A DNA stretch of 16,562 nt. It comes from CAYLRY01 sp964386535 (lineage in GTDB: Bacteria; Chloroflexota; Dehalococcoidia; Dehalococcoidales; UBA3254). The notes beneath the pieces are model-generated. The model saw only the letters and a list, made by a program, of their open reading frames with translations. It was not told the origin of the DNA and did no database searches. Where the stretch lies: contig CAYLRY010000054.1 of the NCBI GenBank assembly GCA_964386535.1, positions 1-16,562 on the forward strand, in the 5' to 3' direction. Made by a program: the position numbers and the translations under genes. Positions 13,678 through 16,562 of this stretch are shown here, in pieces (position 1 is the first letter of the stretch; every line of letters begins with the position of its first letter).

Positions 13678-14967
13678 CTACAATTTGCTGGTTTTCACGT
13701 ATTGCGGCAGATGAACCTGGGGAGATATTGGAGCAATATCATCTGTGCCTTTGTTGTTTGAATAATACGGCGTTTTTAGTTTTTTGAAATAAGGAATCAG
13801 GCCTTTTTTTGTACAGACCAGTACGCTGTCTTTCCAAACATTTTCTTCGCCATGGCTTTCTGTTTCCCAGCAGGTCGATGCCTCAATGACTTGCAGATGG
13901 GCGTACCTGGCCAAAGCGCTCAATCCATCCGGGAAGAATCTCCAGCAATCTACCGGATATCTGTGTTCAGGTCCTGAAGAGGGAGCAATCAGGCAACACA
14001 GACCATCATATTTCAAGACTCGTGCGATTTCCCGCATGGTCAGCCAGAAGTATTCTATATGCTCGAAAGCCTGTCCTGAGATAACCACATCAAATGAATT
14101 GGAGCGGATCTCTTTCCAATGGTAAATATCCCTTACCACAATATCTACATTCGGCCCCGGACAAATATCCAGTCCGCAATAGTGCCAGTTTTTTTCTGCA
14201 AAAAGAGCCTTATAGGTACCATTAACATCCTGGCTACCGATATCCAGAATGCTGATTTTTTTGTCGTTTTGATGTGAAAGATACCTTTCAGTGAACTTTT
14301 TCATATTCTGGAAAGAGCTTGTATGCACAGAAATTCTCCTTTTTTTCAAATACCCCTTGGGATTCCAGGTAATTAAAAACGGTTCTTTGCTGCGATCTAT
14401 CTCAAATTGTTTATTTTCTTTCAAAAAGGACTCGATGGCTTCATAGGGGCCGGGGTAAGGGCCCAAATCCAGACCATGATGACAAATACCGTCTTCGACA
14501 ATGAAATAGCTCCCCAGAGTCACCAAAGGAGAATAAAACCTTAACACACGCAAGGTATTTTCGTAAGTATGAGAACTGTCCTCAATTACCATGACCTTTT
14601 CACCGGGTTGAACCAGTTTTTTGATCTTATCAATAACCTCGCAGGCATCACCTTCTACAAAAGTAATCCTGGGATGATTCTTTATAAAATCCGGAATTCC
14701 ATCATGGGATAAATCAATGCCAATGACATTCCCTGTTCCGACAAAATCACAAAGGTGAGCTAACATCAAGGTACTTCCACCATAAGCGTTCCCTATTTCA
14801 ATGATTTTGTCCGGCTTTATTTCAAATATTATTTCCTGATATAACCAGGCGTCAAACGGGTTCTTAAGGGTTTGTACACCGAAATAGGTAGTATCTGTCA
14901 TGATGCGATTTTGAATAACGGGGAGCACTTTATCCAAGGGTAAATCCAGGCTTTCTTCAATATTCAT
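13678..14967 (-). CDS. Tandem methyltransferase: CmcI-like domain fused to a class I SAM domain
   Basis: A 429-residue protein with two SAM-type domains. Residues about 35-200 resemble the cephalosporin hydroxylase/CmcI and rhamnosyl O-methyltransferase family: 'WLYQEIIFEIKPDKIIEIGN' with the glycine motif EIGNAYGGS (57-65), 'VIGIDLSHDGIPDF', 'HPRITFVEGDA' and 'VMVIEDSSHTYENT'. Residues about 238-350 form a Methyltransf_11-like domain: ILDIGSQDVNGT (240-251), 'GLDICPGPNVD' with Asp267, 'FDVVISGQAFEHI' and 'IARVLKYDGLCCLIAPS'. Such fusions usually modify sugars or secondary metabolites, often beside glycosyltransferases; none is nearby. The ribosome site AAAGGA (14982-14977) is nine bases before ATG 14967. 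Base use is AT-richer than the redox genes (14701-14760 has 25 G/C of 60). It stands alone on the minus strand, suggesting a separate insertion. Confidence 0.88.
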   Translation of the reverse strand: MNIEESLDLPLDKVLPVIQNRIMTDTTYFGVQTLKNPFDAWLYQEIIFEIKPDKIIEIGNAYGGSTLMLAHLCDFVGTGNVIGIDLSHDGIPDFIKNHPRITFVEGDACEVIDKIKKLVQPGEKVMVIEDSSHTYENTLRVLRFYSPLVTLGSYFIVEDGICHHGLDLGPYPGPYEAIESFLKENKQFEIDRSKEPFLITWNPKGYLKKRRISVHTSSFQNMKKFTERYLSHQNDKKISILDIGSQDVNGTYKALFAEKNWHYCGLDICPGPNVDIVVRDIYHWKEIRSNSFDVVISGQAFEHIEYFWLTMREIARVLKYDGLCCLIAPSSGPEHRYPVDCWRFFPDGLSALARYAHLQVIEASTCWETESHGEENVWKDSVLVCTKKGLIPYFKKLKTPYYSNNKGTDDIAPISPQVHLPQYVKTSKL

Positions 14968-15038
14968 CAGATTTAATCCTTTACTGCATAGAGTCTTTTA
15001 ACCTGTATTAAGCCTGTTCATTGTCCGTGGTAATGTAT

Positions 15039-15067
15039 ATTATCCAAATACGGCAAAGCGTTATTAA
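15039..15067 (-). promoter_or_regulatory. Candidate promoter of the tandem methyltransferase
   Basis: On the minus strand TTAATA (15067-15062, four of six) is followed after 17 bases by GATAAT (15044-15039, five of six). The start codon is about 70 bases downstream. Confidence 0.35.
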
Positions 15068-15242
15068 ACTGGCCGATTGGAACAATTATTTATTACTGTG
15101 TTTGAGACGCAATGTAAAATTGAAAAAGTTAAACCCAACGAGGCTTTCAGCGTCTTTCCTGGAAGCCACAACGATATTAAGACATTCTGGAAGAAAATAC
15201 CAGTTCCATTTGAGAGAACTCCTTAAGGGTATTGTCTCTTCA

Positions 15243-15271
15243 TTGACAGCCCATATAAAATAGGTTATAAA
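15243..15271 (+). promoter_or_regulatory. Near-consensus sigma-A promoter of the second iron-sulfur gene
   Basis: A perfect TTGACA (15243-15248) is followed after exactly 17 bases by TATAAA (15266-15271, five of six). Transcription would begin near 15278, 58 bases before ATG 15336. This is the best-matching promoter seen in the window and suggests strong or repressor-controlled expression. Confidence 0.65.
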
Positions 15272-15335
15272 TATGCCATGCTATTAATCCTATACGAATA
15301 ACCGCCTGGGCCGGAATAATTAAAAGGAGAAAAAG

Positions 15336-16502
15336 ATGACATCCGTAAATGAAGCATACTTTGAATTGGCGGAAACATGGCGTTTAAAGGGGTCCGAGAG
15401 CTTTGCCAGACTGGCAGAATTATGGATGACGCCTGAGGAGGCGAAGGTGCTTTCCAGGTTGAACTGGTGGATGACAACCGGAGAACTGGCTAAAAAACTA
15501 AAGATGGATGAAGAAAGCGTAAAGACAGCCCTGGGTAGGGTTGGCAGGACGGGCCTGGTGCGCTGGAAAGACGGCTATTGGAATGCTTCTCCTAATATGG
15601 GTTCCCCATTCCCTCAGATGACTCCTCCCGGGGTGCCTGAAGAACAATTTAATGAACGGTGGATAGACTTTTTTCGCAGTGGAGATAACCAGAAATGGAT
15701 TGTAGAATGGCAGATACAAAAGCTGGCGGAGACCGGAAGTCCACGGCATAGAATTATCCCGGCCAGAAAAGCATTAAGAGCCAGTCCCAACCTTAAAAAA
15801 GATCAGATTCTATGGTATGAAGACATGGATCAGATACTTGAGAATACAACTTTTATTCAGGGAGGAACAGGTAAAGATGCTTGCGGCTGCCGCCGGACCT
15901 GGGGAACCTGCGATGCCCCTGTCGGCTGTATGGGCTGGAGCTATGATGACAAACCGCCGCGCTGGACAGCGGGACGAGAAGAAGATGCTCAGCGCCGCCA
16001 GGAACGTATGAAGAGGAAGATATCCCGGGAGAGAGCGCTGGAGCTTATTGATATGGCTGAAGAATGGGGACAGGTGAATATACCGGCCAATATTTCCGGT
16101 GATACAGTAACCTGTTTTTGCTGCCCCTGCTGCTGTCACTGCATCAGCCCCAGCCTTAACTATGGTAAACCTTACAAACATTATAATAAGGTGCAGGTAG
16201 GTACCGCCCCGAGCCGGTTCCTGGCTATAATCAACCAGGAGTTGTGCAACGGCTGTCAGACTTGCTTGACGCGCTGTCATTTCAGCGCTATAGAGATGGT
16301 GAAAATTCCTGGCTCCAAGAAATTAAAAGCCAGTATTCTACCGGAAGAGTGCATGGGCTGCGGACTCTGTGTCTTTAAATGTCCTCAGAAGGCCATAAGA
16401 TTTGAGATTGTTAGACCCCCCTCCCATATCCCCGTGGCTACCTGGAACGACCTGGTCAACCAACCGGTAGAGCTGGCGCCCAAACTGGAGCCCGTAAAGT
16501 AA
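15336..16502 (+). CDS. Winged-helix/multi-[4Fe-4S] protein, copy 2
   Basis: A 388-residue protein with the same order of parts as the minus-strand protein at 9832-10941 but diverged in sequence. A winged helix (residues about 28-80) has WMTPEEAKVLSRLN, then 'TTGELAKKLKMDEESVKTAL', 'GLVRWKDGYW'. A central Cys set is C183-x-C185-R-R, C192 and C198. A Cys-rich knot has C260, C262, C263, C265-C267 and C269 (TCFCCPCCCHC). A dicluster ferredoxin has C304/307/310/314, then C339/342/345/349. The first cluster motif ends in Cys-His where Pro is usual. No signal peptide or membrane helix is seen. The ribosome site AAAGGAG (15323-15329) is six bases before the ATG, behind a strong promoter. The gene is complete; the contig ends 14 bases after its stop, in adapter sequence. 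Function is unknown: electron relay or redox-responsive regulator. Confidence 0.87.
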   Translation: MTSVNEAYFELAETWRLKGSESFARLAELWMTPEEAKVLSRLNWWMTTGELAKKLKMDEESVKTALGRVGRTGLVRWKDGYWNASPNMGSPFPQMTPPGVPEEQFNERWIDFFRSGDNQKWIVEWQIQKLAETGSPRHRIIPARKALRASPNLKKDQILWYEDMDQILENTTFIQGGTGKDACGCRRTWGTCDAPVGCMGWSYDDKPPRWTAGREEDAQRRQERMKRKISRERALELIDMAEEWGQVNIPANISGDTVTCFCCPCCCHCISPSLNYGKPYKHYNKVQVGTAPSRFLAIINQELCNGCQTCLTRCHFSAIEMVKIPGSKKLKASILPEECMGCGLCVFKCPQKAIRFEIVRPPSHIPVATWNDLVNQPVELAPKLEPVK

Positions 16503-16516
16503 CTGGCTAACTATTT

Positions 16517-16562
16517 AGATCGGAAGAGCGTCGTGTAGGGAAAGAGTGTAGGATAGGGTGTA
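16517..16562. other. Illumina adapter read-through (not genomic)
   Basis: Positions 16517-16549 match the standard 33-base Illumina TruSeq adapter beginning AGATCGGAAGAGCGTCGTG. The remaining 13 bases (16550-16562) do not continue the adapter I know and look like low-quality tail. Only 14 genomic bases lie between the last stop codon and the adapter. The bases after 16516 should be removed and no biological meaning drawn from them. Confidence 0.95.

Larger units (their letters stand above)
14968..15335. other. Divergent intergenic region between methyltransferase and second iron-sulfur gene
   Basis: It holds a candidate minus-strand promoter for the methyltransferase (15067-15039) and a near-consensus plus-strand promoter for the iron-sulfur gene (15243-15271). 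Between them is an unremarkable stretch. An open frame at 15021-15263 has no ribosome site and no recognised domain, so I do not call it a gene. Confidence 0.55.

Noticed and set aside
13563..13787. 74-codon plus-strand frame after the aldo/keto reductase
   Set aside because: Overlaps the 3' end of the methyltransferase on the other strand, contains the hairpin at 13568-13585 and has no ribosome site.
15021..15263. 80-codon open frame before the second iron-sulfur gene
   Set aside because: No ribosome site, no recognised domain, and the near-consensus promoter of the next gene begins at its 3' end.
15810..16280. 156-codon open frame antisense to iron-sulfur copy 2
   Set aside because: Mirror frame of a Cys-rich coding region; no ribosome site and no domain.
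1..16516. CRISPR array, insertion sequence or transposase
   Set aside because: No regularly spaced repeats, terminal inverted repeats or transposase-like protein were seen in the window.

Overview
The window looks like a piece of a Gram-positive, probably anaerobic, chromosome of the clostridial or Peptococcaceae type. That is an inference. It rests on strong AAGGAGG-type ribosome sites, sigma-A-like promoters in AT-rich spacers, moderate GC coding DNA, and many oxygen-sensitive iron-sulfur proteins; no rRNA or other marker fixes the taxon. The last 46 bases are not genomic: from 16517 the sequence is an Illumina adapter read-through, so the right edge is a contig end.

Layout. Positions 1-1850 hold a SnoaL/NTF2-like protein, a SRAP-domain protein (abasic-site DNA-protein crosslink family) and a 65-residue KOW/SH3-like protein. 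A major-facilitator transporter (minus strand, ending at 1861) converges on these. Positions 3580-3882 encode a small GYD-domain protein. Positions 4242-7630 form the core plus-strand operon: an AprA/FrdA-like FAD flavoprotein, a two-cluster [4Fe-4S] ferredoxin, and an NmrA-type NAD(P)-binding protein. These are followed by a tocopherol-cyclase-like protein (TTG start) and an AT-rich YD-repeat-like protein. From 9832 on come a minus-strand winged-helix/iron-sulfur protein, then on the plus strand an SDR, a truncated DUF4160 gene and an aldo/keto reductase. After them lie a minus-strand tandem methyltransferase and a second, divergent winged-helix/iron-sulfur protein with a near-consensus promoter.

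How the genes may work together. Four nicotinamide or flavin oxidoreductases (FAD flavoprotein, NmrA, SDR, AKR) sit with a dedicated ferredoxin and two paralogous multi-cluster iron-sulfur proteins, plus a transporter, an NTF2-fold protein and a tocopherol-cyclase-fold protein. This fits a redox catabolic or detoxification island in which the flavoprotein/ferredoxin pair exchanges electrons with the multi-cluster proteins. The substrate cannot be read from the sequence. The most unusual elements are the two winged-helix plus Cys-rich plus dicluster-ferredoxin proteins. Several start sites need correction: SRAP at GTG 626, the minus-strand iron-sulfur gene at 10941, AKR at 12456, and the MFS gene probably starting upstream of its first ATG.
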